A stretch of 64,000 bases of DNA from Cardiocondyla obscurior (lineage: Eukaryota > Arthropoda > Insecta > Hymenoptera > Formicidae), in assembly GCF_019399895.1 (NCBI RefSeq), contig NC_091865.1, positions 1,183,001-1,247,000 on the forward strand. Reading direction: 5' to 3'. Of this stretch, positions 29,001 through 41,000 are shown piece after piece. Numbering within the stretch: position 1 is the stretch's first letter; each line of letters starts with the position of its first letter. Under the pieces are notes generated by a model that had not been told where the DNA came from, did not search any database, and saw only the letters and a list, made by a program, of their open reading frames with translations. The position numbers were made by a program, and so were the translations under genes.

Positions 29001-32000
29001 GGCACGAGAGGCGCGATATTTTCCACTGAATATTCGTTTTCAGAGTTCGGGCGCTTTGTTTTTGAACGAGCAGATTTATGCCGTCCTTTGACACTTTTCA
29101 TTCTGACGATTGAAACGGCGTAACTCACTTTCGGCCGGTAGAACTGGGAAAACGTCAGCACGGCGAAACGACGGCGTAGCGATTTAACGGAATAATTTAG
29201 TTGATTTAACGAAAACCGCGAAATAACAATTTATTTGCGTACTAGGCATCCGTACTCTTCGACCATATGCGAATATATTCAAACAAAATCTTGCTGAATT
29301 TGATTTCTACCGCTTCGTATTTGGAATTTTAATGACTTCGCTCTAAAGATTGTTTCGTACTCTTGTAACACGTAGATATATTGTAAATGAGCATGGTAAA
29401 AAATTAATATAATTATTTAATAACTGAACGAACTACTAATAATTATTTAATAAGTAGTCCAACTATCAATTTCGTGTAAGTTGTGCCGTATCAGATTTAT
29501 TTATTAATTTGCTTAGGGAATGATAAGAAAACTCTAAATTTTTAGTTTGTAATAACCAACAATTTTAAATAGACGTTCGAAAAAGCGTGCGAAATAGAAT
29601 TACTTAGCCTATAGAATAAAACAAAGCGGAATAAGCAACGACCGCGTTTGAACGAGCGTAAGTGAAAACTCGCATTTCCGGCAGGAAGAGGAACAATGGC
29701 CCCACCCTAGTGAAAGCATTTCGACCGAAAGTGCACAAGGGTCGTCGTTTCACCCCTCTGTATTTTCGGTTTTCGCCCTCCCGTTACCCATGACGTGTGT
29801 CACCCTGCTTACTTTCCTTGATTTCGAGCACCGCTATTGTTGACATCTTTCTTTGTAATTTTCCTAACGAGATACTTTGCCACACTCTTCGCGAATTCGC
29901 CGACAATTAAATTATTAAGGTCATCAACGCCGCGACAATCATTTTTTAAGTACTATGCCAATTGATATATGTTTAATAATTAGTATTAGTTATTAAGTTT
30001 ATCGCGCATGATTTACGCGAACCCTATCGCATTAATATTATTATATATTTTTACGTATTTAATTTTTTTTATATAAAGTATTATAATTTTTTTTTATATT
30101 GTACAATTCGTACATACAATCCCCGGTAACGTTGAGATAATAACGCATGTAAAAAAAATATTATTGACTCACCGATTTGATGCGCAGCGGCGGAGTTCAC
30201 AGCAACAGCAGCTACGATGATTCTGTAACATTAAAATGTAAAACATAAATTGTAGAGACTTTTAGAATAATTTTCACTAGTTAAAAAAAAAATTTACAGG
30301 TCTTTAATTAATTTCTCAATGGAACGATAAAAAATAAAATTATTTAATAAATTATTTCTTAGCCTGATAAGAAAAGAAAAATTAGGAAACCAAAATAAAG
30401 AACAAAGAAATTATTATCAAACAACGTTTCCATGTAATGTAGAAACCGATCAGTGAGTTAGAAAATCGTTATTGATTAACCATCTGTTCATTCTCTTTTC
30501 TTATCCCCTTTTACACTGCTTTGTTTCTCATCTTCTTTCCCTCTTTTTTCTTTTTTTTTTTTGTTTCTTTTTTCTCTCTCTTTTTTTTTTCTTTGCTTCT
30601 CTTTTTCGAATATGTGAGTGCGTACATAACTAGCACATACATTTTATCCGCGTAGGTAGGTATATAAGTGTGCGCTTGATCCGTTGCCAAGAAAACTCTA
30701 CCTCGGTTCCACCTATCTCAAATCAAGTTTTCGCTCATATTTTCTCGCCGCCAATATTTCCGCCTTGCTTCCCGCACTCTACCGGAAAGCTTTGCCTCGG
30801 CATATGAAACATCCACCAATATTTCGGGCAAATAATCCCTAGTCACACAGCACGTGCATTCTCGTAAATTCGAAACTCGAATGCAATTTTCGGACTTTTA
30901 CTGCGTTTTGCGCCTGATTTCCATTTCGAAAGTTCCTCCCGCCTGACCAGTTGGAAATATTTATATAACTATTGTATAGTAAATTATTTAAAAAGATATT
31001 GAGAAAGAAAAAGAGAGAATGTGTGTGTGATATGCGCACATACAAAAAATTCATAACATTAATAATAAAAATTACTCTATTAATGTAACATAAAATAAAG
31101 TAAAAAAAATAATTTGAAATAAGTATGCACATTTCATAATGGAATAAATTTATATCTTTCGCTTTTTTCTTTTTTTTTTTTCGTAAATTAAGAAGTTAAT
31201 AAATCAATCAATTTTTAATCTTCTTGTATGGAATGAGTTACAATTTACATTACGCTCAATGAATACATACATATAATCGCATAAATTTAGTTGCTACACG
31301 CAATATTAGATTCCATTCGCATACGCTTCCAGACATAGAGACAAATATAGTAGGTTTATTGTGGAACACAAGATCTACAGTGGAACGAAGGAATGTATGT
31401 GCTATGTGGAAAATGTAACGCACGGCAAGCAGAGAATATTACATTCGCTAGGACAATGAGGGACGCGAAAGCAAGCCGCAGCCGAAACTCTATAGCGTTA
31501 ACAATGTGTCAATCAATTCCTCACATTGAGGACACCTACGCGCGGTAACGTCATCAAAACCAGCTTCTCGAGATATGAAGATCGCGTACGTAATATAATT
31601 TAGACTCGGAGCTACGTGCACGCAAGAATTCCGCCGGCACTCTCGCGTCGTACAGAAAAGGAAAAAAGGTGTGAGAGAAGATGGCATCTGTGATGGCATC
31701 AGCTTTATGCTTTATGCTTTATGGATGTAGCCTGTATCCGCACGTGACACTGTACGCCCGCAGACATGATGTATGTCCTTGTTTGTTCTACAAATGATAA
31801 CGTCGCCTCCCGAGTTCTCAGAGCGTTCCTGTTCTTTCGTAACGTTGTGGACGATCGAAGACAAATTCGTTTCTTCTCGACCATATATACTTCTTGAAAG
31901 TAGTCCCCCCGGTTATACATAAAATAAGATCCTTCCACGTGTATTTATTGCGGGTCGCGCGACGCATTCGTATGCTCGTTGCCTGTGCGACTGACGTGTT

Positions 32001-35000
32001 TTAATTTCAAAATGACGAAAATTATATTTCTATTGAATTTCGTAAAAAAACGACCGATCCGCGACGCGTCCAAAAAAAATTATAAAAAGTCAAAAGTTTA
32101 ACTCTATAGAAAAGCCGCGCGTTAACGATATATTTATAATTCATGAAATTTTATAGTGCATGTATCGCATAGAATCGCATTATTGTTACTGAACTTGATA
32201 CGCATCCACGTTTGTTTCTCGAAGTAAGCATGCCGAGCGACTCCCGACTCTATTGCGGATCCCCATTTTCCGTCTTACTCTCGTTGACGAAGATAAAAGA
32301 CGCAACGACGTTATTAAATGAATAAGAGACAAAGACAAAGCTGCATTAAGAGTAACATAACCACATAATATCTTTAACAGACAGCAATAATAATTCCCTT
32401 TGTGAAACGCGATAGTAAACGTGAAAGTTACTTCGATATCCGTGCAGCAACAGAATAAATGATGAAAGGATTTTCCTTAAGCGCTAAACGCGATCTATTA
32501 ATTAAATGAGATTATACCTCGAGAGGTTGCTTGGTTTAACTATACATGACAAAAAAAATATTTTTTTTTTTAATATACTCATTCCAAGAAGATTTACCGT
32601 ATTTAAAAACTGTGAGTTCAAACTTTTCTGTAAAATAAATTTTATATCGTTGCAAATGTCAACGATGCCTTTTAATAATAATATTTTCTTAAAAATCTAT
32701 GTGTCTTAATTCGCGTTGCTTATTGTTTCAGATCAAGAATAACATATTACATCGCATATGGAATAAAACGAATTCTCACGAAGACGAGGGAGAAACTAAG
32801 ACTTCGCTGATCGAGTTTAAAGTGGAGAGCGGCATGTTTCACAAGGGACACTTGCATCTGCGCTGCACGGTCTCCATTTCAGACGTTTATAGAAAATCGG
32901 CGGACATTGAAATCTTCGAGGACAAACCGCGTCTCGCACCGATCACCGGCGAATCATCACCTTACGGCCACCGTAAGTTTCTCATCGCTTTCGTTGAGCT
33001 GCCCTCTACTCTGATCTTTTTTATCATATTTAATTGCTTTCAATCACTTAGGGAGGGGAAAAAAAATCATACTTTTCTTTGCAATATAACTTAACGTTCT
33101 AATTTAATTCCGAAATTTTTAATTATTATATCGTACTTTAATCGTCTCGGTCTTGCGACATGATAATGCCTCGTAAACCGTAGATTCCTTTTCTCTTTTC
33201 TCCATATAAATTTTTTAAAAAGTAATAAGATACTTGGCGATTGTAAGCAAATAAATAGCTATCGTCGAAACTTTTAATGAACACGTAAGTTCGATTTACA
33301 AGCGTGTTTTCCGTGAAAACTGATATTTCTCAAGAGAAAAACGAAAAGCAACGATAAACAGAAAGTCCAGTCACAATGACTGTAGCGAGAAATATTTTCT
33401 CAGTTGCATATTGACGTTATCTGATGGTAAAGAATCGGTACAGCGTCGAAATAATACGATTATGCCGAACCATTTCCAACGGCAGGAAATAGAACTAGAG
33501 CGAACATTAGTTCGACACATCTGCAAGGATTGCGGCACGATTGTCAAATACGTTTATACGAGTCGCGCGATATTACTGAACTGAACAAAATTCATTGATC
33601 AAGCTAAGTGGGACGGTGTAAGCAGGCGTAAAGTTTCTTTCAATGTGCAACGCAACGACAAATCGACCGGAGTCACGCACTTTCAAAGTTAATGAAGCAC
33701 GAAGTCTGCTGTGCATTTTTGTTCTTTTAAGTGAAAATACAAACATTTCTGTCAAATGCAAAATTACCGAATCCGCAGAACGAGAAATGCGCACGAGGAA
33801 CGAAACGACGAGGCGTATTGTGCGATATCGACACCGCGAGTCTCAGTTTTTTATCGCTTCGATTTCCAGGCATTTTATAAAACGTATTATACAATTTTCC
33901 TACCGATTGCAGTTCTCGTAGGGAATATTTAATCCCGACAGTCGAGCAGTAGTTCTGCGAGGTACGATTGCACGTTCAGCAAAACGCGACGATGCTTGGA
34001 AGAAACGTTTCTCGAGACAAGTGTAATAAAGCTAAGAGCAACAATAACATTTATGGTTCCGCGACCCCATGAATGTATCGGCCCGCGCGCAATCTTTCAC
34101 GTGAATCACGCCGCCCAACGACAGTTATGTGCTATTCTCAGCCGTATCAAGCCGGTCGCCGAGGAAACGTGGGGGCTATGACTCTTCCAGTTGAAAAAGC
34201 ATAGCCGTTATCCAGTTACAGAAAATGGTCTCGCATCCGTCTTCCCGATCGCATCACTCCACGCGACGCGCCTGTCACTCCGATTTAATGCGTGTCTTAT
34301 TTCCAACCCCCGTCGCGCATGCAGTCGCACGTAAACCCCATTGCTAGAGCAGATTCGTTTCCCTTCGAGTAGCGGGAGGGTGAGTCAGTTTTATCTCCCG
34401 GCGCGTACGTACGTATGGGTCAGCGATCCCCGCGAGTTTATGTAATAAAGCAATCAATAACGTAAAAGTCAGAGCTGCGCTGAGAATTCTTTTCTCGGTT
34501 TCAACTTTCCGAAACTATACGCGAAATTATACCGAACTTGTATTTTTACTAATTAAAGCTAATTATTATAAGGAACAAATTACAATGTTCGATCACGTTT
34601 AAGGAAAAGTCCTACGCCTCTATAAAAGTGTCGCGACATTTGTAAATTTATTATCGTACGTTTTATTCCTGATAAAAATTTGTTTAAAATTAATAAAGAA
34701 TTGTAAAAATTTTTTTTATGATTTTTTAATTACCAAGCGGTTTATAAATGGGGGGGATTATAGCAAGCTGGCGGTAGCGCCGTATTATATACACGCACAC
34801 ACAAAGCTGCAAAACTTTGTGAAGATCCTTCGCCGCAAACCATTAATCAATGATGGGGGGAAGGAATAAGGCCGAGTTACCAAGTTATTTTGATTGACAC
34901 CATAAAGATCGTTAATAGCAAGAGTGCCATCGTATCAGCGCGAGTGGTGTACACATTTATCACAATGTCGGTAACAGCAATTTACACAAACACGAGTACG

Positions 35001-38000
35001 TCAGGATATTCCCCGTTCGCGTAATTCAACGATGATTAAACTGCGCCTCATTACAAGAGGTAACAAAATGTAATTGAAATCGCTTGTTGGCCGATATCGA
35101 TCGCGCCTGTCAGCGCCTATTTATCCGTATAACAGACGAGAGTCATTCTTTGTAGAGCCATTTTTATGTAAAATATATCCAAGAGTGTTCAAGTATTAAT
35201 TAAAACTCCGACGCGAATAAAATATCTCGATGGCAGGGCATTATTTTATCGCGAGATAATAACGCGCACGACGAATATTAAATAATAAAATAAGAACAAC
35301 GCGAACGATTATGATTCGGGATTATTTCCGTGACGTAAAGATCCGCGCCGCGAGAACCATCTATTTCTCTCGCCTCTGAAATTGTCGGCTCACTTAGGTC
35401 CTGCCCTTCTCCAAAGTCTCTAGAGCTATTAATCAATGAGGAATTCAGCAATTAACGCTCCAGTTTTATTAACGTGTCACCGAAATTCTATTACACGCGC
35501 AGAAAATATTTATGAAAACACCGTAAAAAATTAGTAATAATTTTATCTATTATTCTTGTATTTTATCTATATCGCATACTGGATTAGAGTCGCGCTTACG
35601 ATTTTTTTAATATAAATTTTAATACGCAAGTGACGCCGCTTCAATCAACTTGACAAAATCGAAACGAAGGGTCTCGAGTACACCGGGAGCGAAAAAAAAT
35701 TTTTATCTTCCTCGAAAACTCGCGTGGGTCGCGGAGGGCGTATCGTTTACGAGCGACCGGATGGTTCCTTCAGAAAGCGGTGGTTTTCCCGGTAATGCGC
35801 TCTTTCGCGGGGGAGCGAATGAGGAACTCGCGTTTACGATTTACGTCGTTACGATTACAGGAGATTTCACGGGCTGAAGTCGCCCGACAATATCCGTACG
35901 AGGAGGCGCGATAAAACTGCAGCCGGGCTATATCGCTCTCGGGATCGGGGATTTCATCTGCGCCAACGGCGCCGGTGCCTACTCCTAGCCGTCGATACCA
36001 TTACTCCGCACTAAAAGAAGCGTAAACGTGGCATTAGGACTCCTAGCGCGAGTGTGCGCCCGCACCGTTCGCTACCCATGCGCAATATACGCGTCGCCCT
36101 GTACTTTTATACTATCACTGCGACGCTGACGTCGCTTCCTCTCGGCAAAACGAGATAAAATCCGCTAAAATCCTACCCCCTCAAGTCTTAACGTTTTTCT
36201 GTCCCTAGAATCGATTATTGGGAAAAATAGAGCGGCTATCTCAAAACGAACTTTATTTGAGCTCTTTCTACTAAATTATGATGTGGCAAAATTAACAGTT
36301 TGTCTATTAAACTGTGTATATCAAGAGCACGATTTCAGATAAACTTCAAAACGTAATTAAGCTTGTTACAATTTTTTAATATATTTTTTACTTTTAACGA
36401 AGATAAGTATATCACAAATCTGAGTTACGCTGACGAATGTATTTACGCGACGGTAGTCCGTACACCTAGATATGTATTTCCGAGTTCGAAACAGTTGCTG
36501 GGTTGACACTGTTCGACCGTGAAGATACGAGCAAATATAACGGAAATTGTACGCGACGACTTATACAATCTTGAATTATTTATAAAGCTGCGAGAAAATA
36601 TCAAAGAAAATGGAAAAGAAAATTTCTGCTCTTATAACCAAATAAACGGATTGTGTGAATAAATGTGCATATTAAATACTCAGTAATAAAATATGTCTTC
36701 TAAAAATGTAAATTTAAATGGAAAAAAAAAATTATATTACTTTAAATTAAAAAAGAAAATATTAAATTTTTTTAATTAATAAATTTACTTTACTTGAATT
36801 TTTCCATTTTTATAAAACTTTAATAGTATTTCTCATTGAGATGGAAAAATAGATCTTGAAAATAAGTCTCAATATGAAAATGTAGATTAAACTTTTATAA
36901 ACATAAATTAATTAATAAATCGAACAGTGAGTCGATACGATTGAATAATTTTAAAATAGAGAGACGAGAAAAGGGTGACTTGTATGCTAATAAAAGAGAA
37001 GAATATATTCGGAGCTATTATAATTCATAAATCGTAGCGAGCTTCGAGTCGAGTCAAGCAATCGCACATATACGCTGTTTCTTTTTTTTTATTTCCGATA
37101 AATTTGCATAACCGGTTGCGCTGCCGGCTCACGAAAATTTGCATGGCTAGCTGCACAACCAGGTAATGGAATTGGTACGGCAGTCTATAATCCGCATTGA
37201 GATCGTCCGTCTGCTCAACCCGAAAATCAAGCGGTCCACCCTCTACGATCGATACCGATAATAACGTGTACGCGGCATGACAATATGGTGAGGTCAGAAG
37301 ATTAGAAATTCGCATCCATATTCACTCTAACAAAACCCATTAGACATAGCGCATAAGAAAGAGAACAAATAAAATTAACGTGAAACTTGAAACTACAAAC
37401 GAATAACGAAACGGTATGCAATAAAAGCGATCAATTCGTACCTTTAATATTACGAGTATCGTGGCTAACAAGATATTTGTTGCTGGCGCACAAATAATAA
37501 CCGAGTATCATTGAACGTCTCGTTTAATATATTCCAAAAATTTCTTTGCTCCGTAAAAGACTCGGAGGAGAGACTTGATTGCATAATAAAAAAAAGGGTT
37601 GCCGTCGAGGATTCTATGCTACTCGATGGAAATTTCAAGGGAACAATATAAACAACGAGCAGACTAGAAATTCAGTTGTATCCGTGTCCGATCATTTCCA
37701 TGAAAGCGAAATACTAGCACATAGTCGTTAATATTCATCTCTGCCTGCCGACACTCTTTAGATTCGGGCTGTCCCCGGAATTGGAAGGGAATCGCAGTTC
37801 GATACGTCTCTAGTAAGAAGACAGGCCGCGCCTTTTTTTCGCCCTCGCGCTCCCGAGAACCCACCCTCGTCCTTTTCCTGCAAGAAATCGGCTCGCCTCC
37901 GCCCTATTGGCGGGATATACGTTTCGCATTATCGATGCGAAGCGAGTTCGCAGCCGCGCTCTCGAAGGTATCCCGGAATAGTAAGAAGTAAGTACCCCCG

Positions 38001-41000
38001 GGCGTGCGCGCGAATGTTGAAGTCTGCAAAGTGAGGAAAGGGCCGCGAAGAGTGTGAAGCGAAAGTTGGACGCCGAAGGAAGGAAAAGCATTACGGTAGA
38101 AAAAGAGACGCGCGTGGGGTGAGTCTCTGCCCCGTGAAGAGATTCGCTTCGATTAGTAAGTAAGTTGGCGACGTAAGTTCCATCCTGCCGAGCTACGGAT
38201 TTCGTTTCTCGGACACTCACGGAAAGTTTCTTCTTATTTCAATATCATTATGTACATTATAAATTGTGAAATACTGCATCAGAGAAGTTCAACAAGATAC
38301 GAGAGCAGGGAGAGCTACCGTCTTTTCTTCCGCGAAGCATTTACGTCTCGACGATAATAATTCTGCGCGCAAAATGTCATAACGATGATAAATAAAAAAA
38401 AAAAAAAAAAAAAAAAAAAGAAGGAAGAACGGATGTCGAGGTATCTATTAATGATACGCCGTACGGAAATTATTTGAAATTTTAAATTATCGTTACAAGA
38501 CGGGAACTGTGTGTAAGAGTATCGCGGAGAAGCATGAAAATGTAGCCTTGTCATTATACCTCGATGAAATGTGCGCTAATACGGAACGCTTCGATGAGCA
38601 CCATAGTTGCTCAATTTGCTAACTCGCACGGAAACGAAGGAAAACAGACAAGGCAAAATCCCTTTGCTCATTATTCCGACGAGATTCTGTACACAGATTC
38701 TCTTAGATTTCCTGTTTATTCGTACATAAGATATAACTCCAAACAGATACGTTCGCATTACCGACATCACGAATTATTATAATATATAAATTACTCGTAT
38801 TAAAATGATTGACAACAAAAAATTTTGTGTAATACGTGTCACGCAAATAATATAAGGCACATTTTATTTTATAACAGATTTTTCAGAGAAAAAAGAAACA
38901 AATAACAGTTAACAAAAATTTTATTTTAAAAATTTGTATTTACCAAACAGTTGCTCCATCGAAGCAGGATGCCCGTCCTGAGCCTGCTCCTCCTCTCAGG
39001 TGGGATGTGACGAGCCATCTTCGCGCACAAGTCACTCGCGAATATCCCGACCGTGATTTTAAAATTCGCGAAAATTACTAATCCATGTCGCGCGTTATTT
39101 TTCGGCGAACCTGAAAAAGAAAATCCTGAAAATAAAAACAAGTTATTGGCTTACCGATCTGCATACAGCGGAGTTGAAGAATTCTGCCGGTGACTGTAAC
39201 ATAAAAAGAAATATTAATGTAGAGACATGTAAATTAGTTAATATAATTATTAAAAAAAAATATAAGTTTTTATTTGATAAAGTTTTTTTTCTTTTTTAAT
39301 TTATGCTTACCTAAGAGTTGCTCCGCCGATGCAGGATGCCAGTCCCGGCCTGCTCTTCCTCTCAGATGGGACGTGACGAGCCATCCTTCCGCGCACAAGT
39401 CACTCGCGAATGCACTCCCGTAAAAAAAAGAAATCGCAAAAAAAACGCCCGCAAACTGACGGAACTCCCGATCGACCGACGAACCGGCTGCGGTTCGTAA
39501 AATTACTGATATCGGCGTACGGCACTTTTTTTCACTCAACGATGCGAAGCAGCGGAGTTTCTCTTGATCTGTAACAAAAAAATTAAAAAATTACATTGTA
39601 GATATTTTATCTAATTAAATAAAATAATAAAGAAATATTATAAAAAATCTAAATCATTAATTTACGAAGAGAAATTGATACTTGCCCTCTGGGTTGCTCC
39701 GCCGGTGCAGGATACCCTTCCTGGGCCTCCTCCTCCTCTCAGGATGTCTGCGGGATGTCGGGTTGGTCCTTCGTCAATGCCAGGATATTATCTGGAACAC
39801 AAAAATTGCAATGAATATACTGTTCTATTCAATATAGTATTCAGTGCGTATTATTTACATGTAACCGTGCGCGTGTTTTGGTCTCGGGTGACCGGACGCA
39901 CATACCAACGCTAGCGCGCACCGTTCTCTCCCTTTACTCTCCGTGCTCCCCACACTCCCCGCGCTCCCCGCGCTCCCCGCGCTCCCCGCGCCCATACCCA
40001 TTTTTACAACGAAAATTAAGAAGCACGACGAACGATTATTCGTTATATAAATTTATGTTCACAATATTCGTGGCTTTACTTACTTTTATCTGTTCTTCAC
40101 TGGAGTCGTCCTCGATCTCGACACGAGGAACTGGCTACGTCGTACAGCGAGGATCAAGAAATCACCTAGATCCTTCGATCGACTCTCGTCCGCGGAATGA
40201 ACGACGTTGCAAACTATGCGCCAAGCGGCGAACGACACGAGGCCGCGGTGTAAAACGTTCACCGCGCACTGTCTTCCTCGAGATCCTCAAAAATCCTCCG
40301 CTCGATACAGGACGAGAATCTCGGCCGCGACGAAGAAGACCGGTCGGTCGAGTGTCGGTGAATGGACAACGGCGATGTCCCGTGCACGACACTTCGGTTC
40401 GTAAGGCCCCTGGAGCAAGACGAGACGTACGTACGCGACGATAAACCGCGAGAGAACATCACGCGGATGCCTCAATACTCGCTCGGAACGGGACGAAAGT
40501 CTCTGCCGCGACGTAGGAGGCCGGTCGAGTGTCGGTGAATGAACAACGGCGATGTCCCGTGCACGACACTTCGGTTCGTAAGGCCCCTGGAGCAAGACGA
40601 GACGTACGTACGCGACGATAAACCGCGAGAGAACATCACGCGGATGCCTCAATACTCGCTCGGAACGGGACGGAAGTCTCTGCCGCGACGTAGGAGACCG
40701 GTCGAGTGTCGGTGAATGGACAACGGCGATGTCCCGTGCACGACACCGCGATTCGTAGGGCCTTTGGAGCAAGACGAGACGTACGTACGCGACGATAAAC
40801 CGCGAGAGAACATCACGCGGATGCCTCATTACCCGCCGCGAACACCGGTGCTCCCCACGTGGCCAACGTATCTGTTCGACTGTGCAAGAAGTAGTGCAGA
40901 CCGTGATCGATCAGGCGATCGATAGAGCGCTGTGATTGGTCGGCGCGCTAGGGTCCTCTATCACCCCCACCCGACCGTCGCCTAATGCTGAACACGATCG

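Larger units (their letters stand above)
26723..32731 (+). other. beat intron, phase 0, 6.0 kb
   Basis: GTAAGT to TATTGTTTCAG. AT-rich with several A/T runs and a T-rich tract near 30530-30605. It contains an exon-like element in minus orientation at 30173-30222 that resembles elements at 39.1-39.6 kb (listed separately). The 136-codon minus frame at 28751-29161 shows no recognisable domain. I see no other gene. Confidence 0.8.
38944..39791 (-). repeat. ~370-bp tandem repeat, 2.5 diverged copies
   Basis: The anchor GTTGCTCC (+ strand) occurs at 38950, 39317 and 39693, spacings of 367 and 376 bp; a second anchor GCGGAGTT occurs at 39168 and 39552. Similarity extends over the exon-like parts and less clearly over the AT-rich parts between them. 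The divergence suggests old duplications. Confidence 0.7.

Noticed and set aside
28751..29161. 136-codon minus frame
   Set aside because: No domain or family resemblance, no supporting splice sites, and lies in a beat intron; length is within chance for a window of this size.
39154..39155. Splitting copy 1 of the antisense repeat into two exons (38944-39125 and 39155-39193)
   Set aside because: The implied intron would be 29 bp, below what insect splicing accepts.
38944..39791. The ~370-bp repeats as a protein-coding tandem exon family
   Set aside because: Copy 2 has a one-base deletion against copy 1, and copy 3 has stops in all three frames.
40287..40829. 180-codon minus frame as a repeat protein
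   Set aside because: It exists because the 177-bp unit is divisible by three; there is no start context, signal or recognisable domain. Kept as a repeat.
40310..40855. CRISPR-like array
   Set aside because: Units are 177 bp direct tandem copies without spacers, in a eukaryotic intron.
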